Origin: Kiritimatiellia bacterium
Lineage (GTDB): Bacteria > Verrucomicrobiota > Kiritimatiellia > JAQICX01
Assembly: GCA_027858345.1 (NCBI GenBank)
Contig: JAQICX010000175.1
Span: 1 to 59,404, forward strand
Direction: 5' to 3'
DNA: 59,404 nt
Within the stretch, counting starts at the first letter, position 1. Each line of letters starts with the position of its first letter. Under the pieces are notes generated by a model. The model was not told the origin of the DNA and did no database searches. It was given only the letters and a program-made list of their open reading frames with translations. Shown here piece after piece: positions 37,123 through 45,828 of this stretch. The translations under genes and the position numbers were made by a program.

Positions 37123-38787
37123 ATGACAGAAGAAATAGTAGCAAATAATTTTATACATGAAATTATTGATGAAGACTTAAAAAGTGGAAAGCATACAGAA
37201 GTTGTAACACGATTTCCACCAGAACCAAATGGTTACCTGCACATTGGACATGCAAAATCCATTTGCTTGAATTTTGGAACAGCCATAAAATACAATGGTC
37301 GTTGCAACATGCGCTTTGATGACACAAATCCTGAAAAAGAAGAGGTGGAATACGTTGACTCAATCTTGGAAGACATAAGATGGCTTGGATTCGACTGGGG
37401 TGAAAACCTGTTTTTTGCATCAGACTACTTTGACAGAATGTATGGATACGCTGTTGAACTAATCGAAAAAGGGCTGGCATATGCATGCAGGCTCACACCA
37501 GAAGAGTTCAAAGGTTGTCGCGGAATTCCAACAGAACCAGGAAAAGATAGTCCATTTAGAGACACAACACCAGAAGAAAATCTCAAGATCTTTGAAAATA
37601 TGAAAGCTGGCGTCTATAACGATGGAGAATATGTTATCAGAGCAAAAATAGATATGGCATCGCCAAATCTTCACATGCGAGATCCTGCAATATACCGAAT
37701 CAAAAAAGCGGATCATCACAGAACTGGTGACAAATGGTGCATTTACCCAATGTACGACTTCGCTCACTGCATCGAAGATGCAATTGAAGGCATCACACAC
37801 TCAATCTGCACATTGGAATTTGAAGTACACCGCCCACTATACGACTGGATACTAGACAACATAAGCATCGAATGCCATCCAAGACAATATGAGTTCGCAA
37901 GACTAAACCTCAACTACACTGTAATGAGTAAAAGAAAACTGCTGCAGCTTATTGAAGAAAAATATGTCAACGGTTGGGATGATCCAAGAATGCCAACAGT
38001 TGCAGGTCTAAGAAGACGTGGATACACCGCAGCTTCAATTAGAGAATTCTGCAAAAGAATTGGTGTAACTAAATTTGAAAGCATGAGCGACATTGCCCTA
38101 CTTGAGCATTGCGTAAGAGAAGAGCTAAATGTAACATCAGACCGCTACATGGGCGTTTTGGATCCAATCAAAGTGGTAATCGAAAACTACCCTGAAAATC
38201 AAGAAGAAATTCTTATTGGCACAAACAATCCTATGGATGAAAAGTCTGCAACAAGAGAAATTCCTTTCTCAAGAGAACTCTATGTTGAAAGAAATGACTA
38301 CATGGAAAATCCACCAAACAAATTTCATAGACTTGGCAAGCCAGGCAAAGAAGTTCGTCTGCGTTATGCCTATTTTATTGCCTTCAAAGAGGCAATTAAA
38401 GATGAAGATGGCAATGTTATCGAACTAAGATGCACATACGATCCTGAAACAAAAGGTGGCAATGCTCCTGATGAAAGAAAAGTTCGCGGAACAATCCAAT
38501 GGGTATCAGCAAAGCATGCTTACGATGCTGAAATGAGACTCTATGATCGTCTATTTGATTGTGAAACACCAGACATAAACAAAGATGGTAAAACATTCAT
38601 TGATCATCTATACAAAGATTCATTGAAGACACTAACTGCAAAAGTTGAACCAGCGGCTCAAAAACTAGGCAAAACAGCAAGAATTCAATTTGAAAGAACA
38701 GGTTACTTCTACGTTGATCACATTGACTCAACAGAGAACGCACCTGTATTCAACCAAATTGTCCCGTTGCGGAGCTCCTGGAAATAG
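37123..38787 (+). CDS. glnS: Glutamine--tRNA ligase
   Basis: The 554-residue class I synthetase is the same length as the enterobacterial enzyme. The HIGH motif is intact at 40-43 (YLHIGHAK), preceded by RFPPEPNG. The KMSKS-type loop VMSKR is near residue 267, and the beta-barrel anticodon-binding domains follow from about residue 340 to the end. It charges tRNA-Gln directly. GlnRS in bacteria derives from eukaryotes by transfer and is present only in some lineages, so its presence helps taxonomic placement. No separate promoter was identified in the 201-bp gap after gltX. Confidence 0.97.
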   Translation: MTEEIVANNFIHEIIDEDLKSGKHTEVVTRFPPEPNGYLHIGHAKSICLNFGTAIKYNGRCNMRFDDTNPEKEEVEYVDSILEDIRWLGFDWGENLFFASDYFDRMYGYAVELIEKGLAYACRLTPEEFKGCRGIPTEPGKDSPFRDTTPEENLKIFENMKAGVYNDGEYVIRAKIDMASPNLHMRDPAIYRIKKADHHRTGDKWCIYPMYDFAHCIEDAIEGITHSICTLEFEVHRPLYDWILDNISIECHPRQYEFARLNLNYTVMSKRKLLQLIEEKYVNGWDDPRMPTVAGLRRRGYTAASIREFCKRIGVTKFESMSDIALLEHCVREELNVTSDRYMGVLDPIKVVIENYPENQEEILIGTNNPMDEKSATREIPFSRELYVERNDYMENPPNKFHRLGKPGKEVRLRYAYFIAFKEAIKDEDGNVIELRCTYDPETKGGNAPDERKVRGTIQWVSAKHAYDAEMRLYDRLFDCETPDINKDGKTFIDHLYKDSLKTLTAKVEPAAQKLGKTARIQFERTGYFYVDHIDSTENAPVFNQIVPLRSSWK

Positions 38788-38853
38788 AAAACCAATTAAT
38801 AATTAAAAATTAACAATTAATAATTGAGAAACGCTTCTTTCTTGCAATCCAAA

Positions 38854-38918
38854 TGTACAGATGCGATTTACCTGTCGAGCCGTAGTCAGCTCGCTGCGAA
38901 GGATGATCGCATCTCTCT
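38854..38918. repeat. TGTACAGATG hairpin repeat with 36-bp insertion
   Basis: TGTACAGATGCGATTTA (38854-38870) and TCGCATCTCTCT (38907-38918) form the host repeat. The insertion at 38871-38906 starts CCTGTCGAGCCGTAG and ends GCGAAGGATGA. The stem GATGCGA/TCGCATC is compensated relative to GACGCGA/TCGCGTC of other copies, so the hairpin is maintained. Confidence 0.8.
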
Positions 38919-38961
38919 TAGCTTTATCTCTCTTTCTTAAATAGAATAAAAAGGCAAACTA

Positions 38962-39726
38962 ATGCACAATGTAAAAACAATTGAAGACATTTCTTATGCA
39001 GATCATGAAGAATGCAGGCTCGACTTATACATTCCTACTGATAAACCATCCTTCAAAACAGTAATATTTGTTCATGGAGGAGGAATTGAATCATGCGAAA
39101 AGCAAGACCTCAAAGAAATAGCAGTTAGACTAGCCTCAAAAGGAATAGCATTTGTAGCACCAGGCTACAGAAAATTTCCAAAAGTACAATATCCAACATT
39201 TATTGATGATATTGCACAAGCTGTGAAATGGGTAAAAGATAATATTAATAAATATGGTGAATGCAAAGAAATATTCCTAGGAGGACAATCAGCGGGTGCA
39301 TACCTTTCAATGATGCTTTGCTTTGATACACAATATTTAAATAAAGTTGAAATGACTCCCGACGATCTTGCTGGTTATATTTTTGCAAGTGGACAACCGA
39401 CAACCCATTTTAACATTCTTAAATATCGGGGGACAAATCCTCAAAAGGTTGTGATTGATGAAGCAGCACCGCTGTATCACATAGAAAATGTCGTAACCAA
39501 CTCTCCAATTCTAATTTTCGTTACAGACAATGATATTCCAAACAGACTTGAACAGAATGTATTATTAGAATCAACTCTGAAATGCGTTGGATATGACAGC
39601 GAAAATATAGAACTGCAAATCATAGAAAACCACGACCACGGCAGCTATCTAAACAAAAAAGATAACCAATCTGAAATTCCTATTGTCGACATAATAGTCA
39701 ATTGGCTAAACTCAAACAAAAATTAG
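38962..39726 (+). CDS. Alpha/beta hydrolase, esterase/lipase family
   Basis: The 254-residue protein has the HSL/carboxylesterase-like oxyanion motif HGGG at 38-41 and nucleophile elbow GQSAG with S110. The candidate acid is D in TDNDIPNR near residue 194 and the histidine lies in NHDHGSYL near the end, completing a triad. It has no signal peptide, so it probably acts in the cytoplasm on small esters such as acetylated sugars; the substrate is unknown. The upstream 174 bp contain the interrupted TGTACAGATG hairpin repeat. It is probably monocistronic. Confidence 0.88.
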   Translation: MHNVKTIEDISYADHEECRLDLYIPTDKPSFKTVIFVHGGGIESCEKQDLKEIAVRLASKGIAFVAPGYRKFPKVQYPTFIDDIAQAVKWVKDNINKYGECKEIFLGGQSAGAYLSMMLCFDTQYLNKVEMTPDDLAGYIFASGQPTTHFNILKYRGTNPQKVVIDEAAPLYHIENVVTNSPILIFVTDNDIPNRLEQNVLLESTLKCVGYDSENIELQIIENHDHGSYLNKKDNQSEIPIVDIIVNWLNSNKN

Positions 39727-39859
39727 TGTTTGTTTTTACTTTGATAATTTGACATTGCAATGCAAATGCATGACAAACAACTTCCGGCACAATTTTAGGC
39801 ATGTCAGCTTTTCATGATAACGAGGATCCCGCATGCCGGGACTCCCAAACCTGCAAATC

Positions 39860-39927
39860 AACCTTAGTCCGTCAAAACTCCTCCCCTTGCTAAGGGGAGG
39901 TCACCTCGCCTGCGAGGTGGGAGGGGT
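39860..39927 (-). repeat. ACCCCTCCC repeat, copy 2 (inverted)
   Basis: It reads as the reverse complement of the 22141 and 48823 copies, with AACCTTAGTCCG, CAAAACTCCTCCCC, AGGTCACCTCGC and GGGAGGGGT in order. Confidence 0.8.
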
Positions 39928-40249
39928 GTTCATTCAAAATGACCACTTTCTCCCGCTCTGCGGGATCGTTGCTTTAGGCAAGCTAAAGCTGTTCTCCCAT
40001 TGGTCGAATGAATGTTGAATGGCTAACTTGTTAGTCCCGGTCTGCGGGATTGGACGTTCTTAATCCATGTGTTTTTTTCTCTGCGTTCTCTTGCCTGTCG
40101 CGCCGTAGTCAGCTTGCTGCGAAGGAGGATGCCTTCGTGCGAGAAAATTCTTCTCTTTCTTAATCCTTTTAATCTGCGGATAAAACTCTTTTGGTTGCGG
40201 CTCGTCCGCCCTATGTTTATCCGTTGATAATAATAAAAAAAAATAAATG

Positions 40250-40278
40250 TTGCAAAAAAAAATATTTTGATGTAATAT
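40250..40278 (+). promoter_or_regulatory. Promoter of the SpoIIAA-like gene
   Basis: TTGCAA (40250-40255), 17 bases, TAATAT (40273-40278). An AGGAG ribosome binding site and the ATG at 40302 follow 11 to 23 bases later, so the leader is very short. Confidence 0.6.
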
Positions 40279-40301
40279 TAATTTATTAGGAGAAAAAAAC
40301 G

Positions 40302-40673
40302 ATGATAACAACAGAACAACATGAGAACTACGTTCTCAACAAAACTACAGGCAAGGTATTTGTCATGGAGATTGTTGACTATGTACACAAAAACCACGAG
40401 AAATGGTCAGACCAAAGTTCTTTGTGGGATTTTTCCGAAGCTAGTTTGGCTGATGATGTAACCAGCTATGATTTACTCAAAGCTAGAATGCATAAAATAA
40501 CAAGCGTTCTAAAAGGCAGAGCTGGACAAAAAACAGCATACGTTGTAAGTGACGACATTGCATATGATACAGCCATGATGGCCATATCTGTCGGAGAAAC
40601 TATTGAAAAGGAATTTGACCAAGCCGTCTTTCGTGACCTAAAGGAAGCAGAAGCTTGGCTACAAAAAGAATAA
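40302..40673 (+). CDS. SpoIIAA/STAS-like fold protein, 123 aa
   Basis: The small soluble protein resembles the SpoIIAA-like (STAS/SEC14-related) group: LWDFSEASLAD near 41-51, GQKTAYVVSDDIAYDTAMM near 75-93 and the ending VFRDLKEAEAWLQ. This order (strand with WDF/WDL, middle strand YVV, terminal EAxAWL helix) is characteristic. Such proteins are often of unknown role in stress or lipid binding and lack the anti-anti-sigma phosphorylation site. It has its own promoter and a strong AGGAG ribosome binding site, and is followed by a TGTACAGACG repeat. Confidence 0.7.
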   Translation: MITTEQHENYVLNKTTGKVFVMEIVDYVHKNHEKWSDQSSLWDFSEASLADDVTSYDLLKARMHKITSVLKGRAGQKTAYVVSDDIAYDTAMMAISVGETIEKEFDQAVFRDLKEAEAWLQKE

Positions 40674-40688
40674 AAGCTATAGCGCATC

Positions 40689-40717
40689 TGTACAGACGTG
40701 ATTTATCGCGTCTCTCT
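40689..40717. repeat. TGTACAGACG hairpin repeat, copy 5 (plain loop)
   Basis: TGTACAGACGTGATTTATCG followed by CGTCTCTCT with an uninterrupted loop. It is the reference empty form for the 36-bp insertions at 18785 and 38871. Confidence 0.8.
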
Positions 40718-40752
40718 AAAATTTATATTCTCTCTCAACAACAAGGGGAAAA

Positions 40753-41712
40753 ATGACAAAAAAAACACTCTTAATAACCGCATCACTACTATTAATAATT
40801 TCACTCACCACACCATGCATATTCGCATCAACAGCTCCTGACTATTCTCGGTCGGAAAACTGGATAGAAAAAGCTGATAACATTAATCTCAAAATTGATC
40901 TGTTCTTTGCACACCCTACCACATTTTCAGATAAAGATGGTGGCAACAATGCAGAACTTACAAACACCAGCCTCAACGAAAAGACAACATTTATAGTCAC
41001 AAACGAGTTCATGCCGGTCTTCTCAAAGCAATGCAATATCTTTGCACCTCGCTACAGACAGATGAACATCAAGGTCTTGTCACTTCCAGACAACCAGTCC
41101 CAAGAAAATTATGCAATGGCAATTGCCGATGTTGAAAGTGCTTTCAAATACTATATTAAAAATCTGAATCACGGGCGACCATTTATTATTGCCGGACACA
41201 GTCAAGGATCAATGACAATGTTAAATGTTCTAAAAGATAATACACAAATTTGGGATAAAAGCAAGCTGGTTGCTGCCTACCTGCCAGGTTGGACATTCAC
41301 CGCCAAGGATTTAAAAGCACTTGACTTAGAACTGTGCAGCAGTCCAGAAGAGACAGGTTGCCTAATCACATGGAATACAATTGGTGTAAATGGTACATCT
41401 CCAACACTCAAAGAAAATGCACTATGCGTAAATCCTCTATCATGGACAAGCGACACCAACAACTACCCAAGCTCAAAAAATAGCTTTGCCCGAATAATAT
41501 GTAAAGACAACTCAATATTAGTTATTACAAACCTTACATCAGCTCAGATCAATCAAAATGGTGGACTCGAGATTCCTGCACCAGCAAAAGAAGTTGCAGA
41601 CAAAATCCGAATGCCCATGGGACCAACATGCTACCACCCATACGACTACGACTTCTTCTTCAACAACATCAAAAGCAATGTAACAACCCGCTGCTCAACG
41701 TTCCTACGCTAA
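40753..41712 (+). CDS. Secreted DUF3089-family alpha/beta hydrolase
   Basis: The 319-residue protein has a signal peptide (cleavage likely after IFASTA near residue 28). The mature part matches DUF3089: IDLFFAHPTTF near 48-58, APRYRQM near 98-104, DVESAFKYYIKN near 126-137 and the nucleophile elbow GHSQGS with S150. The family is predicted to be periplasmic or secreted hydrolases of unknown substrate. A good AGGGGAAAA ribosome binding site precedes the ATG. It converges on the RAYT gene, with a REP palindrome (41733-41763) in the 47-bp gap. Confidence 0.85.
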   Translation: MTKKTLLITASLLLIISLTTPCIFASTAPDYSRSENWIEKADNINLKIDLFFAHPTTFSDKDGGNNAELTNTSLNEKTTFIVTNEFMPVFSKQCNIFAPRYRQMNIKVLSLPDNQSQENYAMAIADVESAFKYYIKNLNHGRPFIIAGHSQGSMTMLNVLKDNTQIWDKSKLVAAYLPGWTFTAKDLKALDLELCSSPEETGCLITWNTIGVNGTSPTLKENALCVNPLSWTSDTNNYPSSKNSFARIICKDNSILVITNLTSAQINQNGGLEIPAPAKEVADKIRMPMGPTCYHPYDYDFFFNNIKSNVTTRCSTFLR

Positions 41713-41732
41713 TCGCCCATTTCTACCCTTTC

Positions 41733-41763
41733 CCCGTACGGGCAAGGCATGCCTCGCCCCTAC
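41733..41763. repeat. REP palindrome, copy 4, overlapping the RAYT stop codon
   Basis: CCCGTACGGG joined to GGCAAGGCATGCCTCGCC (one mismatch in the stem) and CCTAC. On the minus strand its end TAGGGGCGAGG supplies the TAG stop codon of the RAYT reading frame. Confidence 0.85.
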
Positions 41764-42731
41764 AACAACCGACTCAACATCCCCCCAGGACTCACATAAG
41801 GAACCCACAGCTCATCAGCATTCTCAATCACAAAACGATTTCTCTGCTCCGATGCTGCCAAATCACCTTCCTTATTCTCCATCTCCAAAATCAACATTCT
41901 ATTTTCTTCCAACGCCTCCCGTACGGGCGAGGCATGCCTCGCCGCCTTTTCCCCAATTCCCCACGCAGGACAATAAATCACCGGCTTTTTCATTTCCAAC
42001 AACCTTTCCAAAATCTTTTTCTCCATCGGCGAATGAAATCCACCAAAATACACCTCCGCATTGGGAATGCTTTCCGGCTTTGGTGCATTGCGTGAACACA
42101 ACACCCCCAGCTTATCTGCATTCCATAATGCAGGATTCCCCATCCCTCGCAATCCATTTCCAAAATCTATCACACATTTCCACGGATTCATCCGAATATA
42201 TTCCCTAATATTCTTCTCTACCTTATCATCCCACACAATCATCTCATAATAATTCCGATGCCAAATGCGCATGCCGGGGGCGGAAAAATTGGGAACGGGA
42301 AGAATCCCCCCCCTCCGTACGGGCGCCATTCTTGGCGCCCCATCCGCCATTCTTGGCGCCCCATTTTTCCCATCCCCGGCATTTCCAAATAATTGCCGTA
42401 ACGTGCGCGTGACTCCCGCCTTGAATCCCGTAATTACCCGCCCCAAATCTCCATAACCACCTTCAACCCGAATCAACGCATGAAAATGATCTGGCATGAC
42501 AATTGATTCATCCCATTTCATCCAGGGCAATAAAGTCGCCGTTTTTTGCATTTCTCCAGCAATGATTTTCCTAATTGGATCATCATTTTCACCAAACGGC
42601 TTTCCTTTGGCAAATTTAATAAATTCCTGATGAGCACAAATGGTGACAAAATACAACCCACCGCCCGAATAATCATGCCCCTTTAAACGGATTGACCTAC
42701 GATGATGAATCTTCGGATCATATCTATTCAT
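41760..42731 (-). CDS. REP-associated tyrosine transposase (RAYT) fused to a SLOG/DprA-like domain
   Basis: The 323-residue protein has an N-terminal Y1 HUH transposase domain (about 1-190). It starts YDPKIHHRRSIRLKGHDYS, as RAYTs do, has the HUH histidines in MPDHFHAL (H82, H84), the catalytic tyrosine in RNYYEMIV (Y161 or Y162) and INPWK-type ending near 180. Residues about 198-323 look like the SLOG fold of DprA-related proteins: YFGGFHSPMEKKILERLLE, KKPVIYCPAWGI, ENRMLILE, EQRNRFVIENADELWV and SPGGMLSRL. I chose ATG 42731, with GGGAG nine bases upstream. An earlier in-frame ATG at 42836 lies in repeat sequence. Residues 124-137 are a small tandem repeat (GAPRMAD), and 263-271 encode a REP palindrome in frame. 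Confidence 0.85.
   Translation of the reverse strand: MNRYDPKIHHRRSIRLKGHDYSGGGLYFVTICAHQEFIKFAKGKPFGENDDPIRKIIAGEMQKTATLLPWMKWDESIVMPDHFHALIRVEGGYGDLGRVITGFKAGVTRTLRQLFGNAGDGKNGAPRMADGAPRMAPVRRGGILPVPNFSAPGMRIWHRNYYEMIVWDDKVEKNIREYIRMNPWKCVIDFGNGLRGMGNPALWNADKLGVLCSRNAPKPESIPNAEVYFGGFHSPMEKKILERLLEMKKPVIYCPAWGIGEKAARHASPVREALEENRMLILEMENKEGDLAASEQRNRFVIENADELWVPYVSPGGMLSRLL
41918..41943. repeat. REP palindrome, copy 5, inside the RAYT gene
   Basis: CCCGTACGGGCGAGGCATGC and CTCGCC lie within the coding region, read in frame as residues about 263-271 (ARHASPVR). They fall between predicted strands of the SLOG domain, so the insertion may be tolerated as a loop. Confidence 0.85.
42313..42365. 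repeat. Tandem REP-variant palindromes inside the RAYT gene
   Basis: CCGTACGGGCGCC is followed by ATTCTTGGCGCCCC, and the CGCCATTCTTGGCGCCCC unit is repeated. The stem is GGGCGCC/GGCGCCC. It encodes the GAPRMAD-type repeat of the transposase in frame, between the HUH and tyrosine motifs. Confidence 0.75.
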
Positions 42732-43134
42732 CTTCACATCTCCCTTTCCATTTAAAATTCCATCCTTCTCCGTACGGGCGAAGCACTTGTCGCGCCGTAG
42801 TCTCGTAGAGCGAAGGCGGATACCTCCCCCCTCCATCGTATTAGAAATCCGTTATTCCAATAAGTTCTGAAACAACATCCTTTGTCCCCTACACTCATCA
42901 TGTCAACCATCGCTTAGATTGACTAACATGTTGTGCCATTGTGAGAATGCTTGTCTGAGCTTAGCGAAGACAGAAGTATTCTTATAATGGCAAAACATAT
43001 TTTTTTCGTGTTTTTTCGTGCCTTTCGTGGTAAAAAATCTTTTCTTCTTTGTGTCCTTTGTGCCTCTTTGTGGCTAAAATTCAAACGCAAGAGAGCTCCC
43101 TATCACTTCCTACTTAGCACTTATCACGTTTTTT
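42732..43134. other. 403-bp gap upstream of the RAYT gene
   Basis: No gene is supported. It has a composite REP at 42770-42824, an AT-rich stretch with no clear promoter, and TTTTTTCGTG/CTTTGTGCCTCTTTGTGGC repeats near 43003-43080 that recur at 54480-54645. It ends with a 7-bp ACTTAGC array near 43098-43130 touching the GH94 stop. Confidence 0.65.
42770..42824. repeat. REP half-unit interrupted by the CGCGCCGTAGTC module
   Basis: CCGTACGGGCGAAGCA is the first half of a REP unit. Where the palindrome should return, the sequence continues CTTGTCGCGCCGTAGTC and GAGCGAAGGCGGATACC, the module seen inserted elsewhere. It lies 39 bp upstream of the chosen RAYT start codon. Confidence 0.7.
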
Positions 43135-45549
43135 CTAAAGGACGACTTTGACGGTTATTTCTTTGTCGCCAGACAGAGGAATCTCTTTGCCTTCAAATGG
43201 TTTGCCATCTACAAGCATGGAAGGAGTATCGCCATGAGTAATTGAAATATTATAAGTTGTTCCCTGAAGAACTCTTTTAATGTTCAGATTATCAATGGAA
43301 GTTGGAATCTTAGGGTCAACAATCAATCCTTTATAGCCAGGTCTAATTCCAAGGATATATTGAGAGATAGCCACATAGTTCCATGCAGCAGTTCCTGTCA
43401 ACCAGCTATTTTTTGCTTCGCCATGATTTGGTGCATATTTTCCACCAATCATCTGAGCATATACATATGGTTCCTGTTTGTGAATTTCACTAATATCTTC
43501 TCTGTAAGCAGGACATATTCTCTTGTAGTAATCAAATGCCGCATCGCAGTTGTCTACCATAGCTTCTGATATCATAATCCAAGGATTTGTGTGACAGAAA
43601 ATTCCGCCATTTTCTTTGTATCCAGGTGGATATGATGAGACTTCACCAAGTTCCAGATGATATTCTGCATATGGAGGATCTTGAAGAACTAATCCGTGTG
43701 GGGTTGCAAGACGTTCATTAACTGATTCAAGTGCTGTCTTTGCAAAGCCATCATCATGCCCTACTCCAGCCATAATGCACCATCCCTGAGATTCAATATA
43801 GATCTGACCATTTTCACATTCTGAGGAACCAATCTTTTTGCCGAAAGCATCAAAGGCTCTTAAGAACCATTTTTCATCTCTACCTTCTTTATTGATTGTT
43901 TCAGTCATAGACTCTGCCGCTGCAAGCACTTGTTGAGCATCATAAGAGGCACTGATTGTATTTAAAAGTTCAGCAAACTCTTTTGCTGCATATACGAAAA
44001 GTCCGGCAATCATAACAGATTCAGCAACTTTACCTTCTCCAGAACCGTATGTTTGAAAACTTTCGCCAGGCTCTTTTGAGAAGCAGTTAAGGTTCAAGCA
44101 ATCATTCCAGTCAGCACGACCAATCAAAGGTAGTCCATGTGGTCCAAGTCTATCAAGAGTAAATTGATGAGAACGGAAAAGATGGTCAAGAAGAGGTTGA
44201 TTTGTCTCTTCCTTGTTTTCGTATGGAACCATTTCGTCAAGAATTGAAAAATCCCCAGTTTCTCTGATGTATGCACACACACCAAGAATCAACCATTGCG
44301 GGTCATCATTAAAGTTGCCGCCTATATCCGCATTGCCACGCTTTGTAAGAGGCTGATACTGATGGAATGCACCACCTGTTTCAAACTGTGTTGAAGCAAT
44401 GTCAATTATTCGTTCGCGAGCTCTGTCTTTCTCCATGTGAACAAAACCAAGAAGATCCTGATTTGAGTCTCTAAAGCCCATACCACGACCAATACCTGAT
44501 TCAAAGTATGATGCACTACGAGACATATTAAAAGTAATCATGCACTGATATGGATGCCAGATGTTCATCATTCTTGATAGTTTCTCATCTTCACATTCAA
44601 TTTGATATGGAGCAAGTAAATTTGTCCAATGCTCTGCCAATTCATTCAGTGCCTTTTCAACTGATTCACTTGTTGAATATTTTTCCATCAAAGCATTTGC
44701 ACGTTTTTTGTTTATTACAAATGGTGCAACAAATTTTTCATCTTCAGGATTTTCAACATATCCAAGCTGGAAGATATACTCCTTGGTTTCGCCTGGCTTA
44801 ACTTCAAACTCAATGCAGTGAGATGCAATTGGTGACCATCCTGATGCAACACTATTTGAACAATAGCCATTTTTTACAGCCAAAGGCTCTCTTAATTCAC
44901 CATAATTCCCAATAAAAGATTCTCTATCGCTATCAAAACTATCAACGGGTGCATTCACGTTGTAGAAAGCATAATGATTTCTTCTTTCTCTATATTCTGT
45001 TTTATGAAATATTGCAGAGTTTTCAATTTCAACTTCACCACAGCTTAAGTTTCTCTGAAAGTTTCTGTCATCTTCATCGGCATTCCAAAGACAAAATTCC
45101 AAAAATGAAAATAGTTTGATTTTCTTTACTGCATTGCTTTCATTTGTAAGCTGAACGCGACTTAGTTCTACGCTATCACCTTTTGGAATTAGAAAAGTAA
45201 TTTCTGACTTCAGTTCATTCTGTGTTGCAGAAATCTTTGTATATCCAAGTCCGTGTCGACATTCATAGAATGAAAGATCTGATTTAACCGGCTGCCATGT
45301 TGGACTCCAGAATGTATCATCTTCTTTGATGTAGAAATAGCGGCCGCCAAGGTCGGTTGGAATGTTGTTATAGCGATATCTTGAAATTCGACGCATTTTT
45401 GCATCTTTATAGAATGAGTATCCACCAGCTGTGTTTGATATGATACCAAACATTGAGTCTGTACCTAGATAGTTAATCCATGGCATTGGTGTTGTTGGGG
45501 TTTCTATTACGTATTCTCTGTTGGCATCATCAAAATAACCATATTTCAT
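43135..45549 (-). CDS. GH94 glycoside phosphorylase, cellobiose phosphorylase type
   Basis: The 804-residue protein matches GH94 throughout. It begins [15 protein letters not shown] and has PWINYLG and [14 protein letters not shown] near the N-terminus, as in cellobiose phosphorylases. The (alpha/alpha)6 barrel carries the catalytic acid region [13 protein letters not shown] near 477-489, and the phosphate-binding region is present downstream. It cleaves cellobiose with phosphate to glucose 1-phosphate and glucose in the cytoplasm, saving ATP; a related beta-glucoside is possible. The start was set at 45549, because GGA lies 9 bases before it and homologues begin here; an in-frame ATG at 45558 sits on the AAAGGA. 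It is divergent from the FAD oxidoreductase, so a common regulatory region is likely. Confidence 0.93.
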   Translation of the reverse strand: MKYGYFDDANREYVIETPTTPMPWINYLGTDSMFGIISNTAGGYSFYKDAKMRRISRYRYNNIPTDLGGRYFYIKEDDTFWSPTWQPVKSDLSFYECRHGLGYTKISATQNELKSEITFLIPKGDSVELSRVQLTNESNAVKKIKLFSFLEFCLWNADEDDRNFQRNLSCGEVEIENSAIFHKTEYRERRNHYAFYNVNAPVDSFDSDRESFIGNYGELREPLAVKNGYCSNSVASGWSPIASHCIEFEVKPGETKEYIFQLGYVENPEDEKFVAPFVINKKRANALMEKYSTSESVEKALNELAEHWTNLLAPYQIECEDEKLSRMMNIWHPYQCMITFNMSRSASYFESGIGRGMGFRDSNQDLLGFVHMEKDRARERIIDIASTQFETGGAFHQYQPLTKRGNADIGGNFNDDPQWLILGVCAYIRETGDFSILDEMVPYENKEETNQPLLDHLFRSHQFTLDRLGPHGLPLIGRADWNDCLNLNCFSKEPGESFQTYGSGEGKVAESVMIAGLFVYAAKEFAELLNTISASYDAQQVLAAAESMTETINKEGRDEKWFLRAFDAFGKKIGSSECENGQIYIESQGWCIMAGVGHDDGFAKTALESVNERLATPHGLVLQDPPYAEYHLELGEVSSYPPGYKENGGIFCHTNPWIMISEAMVDNCDAAFDYYKRICPAYREDISEIHKQEPYVYAQMIGGKYAPNHGEAKNSWLTGTAAWNYVAISQYILGIRPGYKGLIVDPKIPTSIDNLNIKRVLQGTTYNISITHGDTPSMLVDGKPFEGKEIPLSGDKEITVKVVL

Positions 45550-45751
45550 ATTTTTCATTCCTTTGTTTAAGTTCACAGTATACAGTGTACAGTATACAGA
45601 AAGCTCACGATGTGAGCAGATAAATTGTTTTCTAAATCAATATAGTTCGTAATGATAATTTAATATGCCCAAAAAAGCAATTCTATTTTAATGATAAACA
45701 CCCCTCAAACAAAAAAAACGAGAATATTATAGATAAAGATTGATTTAGTAT

Positions 45752-45780
45752 TTGTTTTTCAAGGCGCATAAATATATAAT
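45752..45780 (+). promoter_or_regulatory. Promoter of the FAD oxidoreductase gene
   Basis: TTGTTT (45752-45757), 17 bases, TATAAT (45775-45780). The ATG follows 48 bases later, after an AAGGAAG ribosome binding site. The rest of the 279-bp divergent gap has a 7-bp TACAGTA/TACAGTG array (45571-45600) and no convincing promoter for the GH94 gene. Confidence 0.6.
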
Positions 45781-45828
45781 AGTTAATGATTTTAATAAAC
45801 AGAAAAAGTTACATAACAAGGAAGTAAA

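Larger units (their letters stand above)
39727..40301. other. 575-bp gap with several nested repeats
   Basis: No gene is supported. It includes part of a GATAACGAGGA palindrome interrupted by TCCCGCATGCCGGGA (about 39819-39860), an inverted ACCCCTCCC repeat (39860-39927), TCCCGCTCTGCGGGA and TCCCGGTCTGCGGGA hairpins (near 39952 and 40036), a 7-bp TGTTGAA-type stretch near 40010, a CCTGTCGCGCCGTAGTC module near 40095-40130, and finally the promoter at 40250-40278. Confidence 0.7.

Noticed and set aside
41760-42836. Longer RAYT start at 42836
   Set aside because: The added 35 codons are translated repeat sequence, whereas the ATG at 42731 has a good ribosome binding site and matches the usual RAYT beginning.
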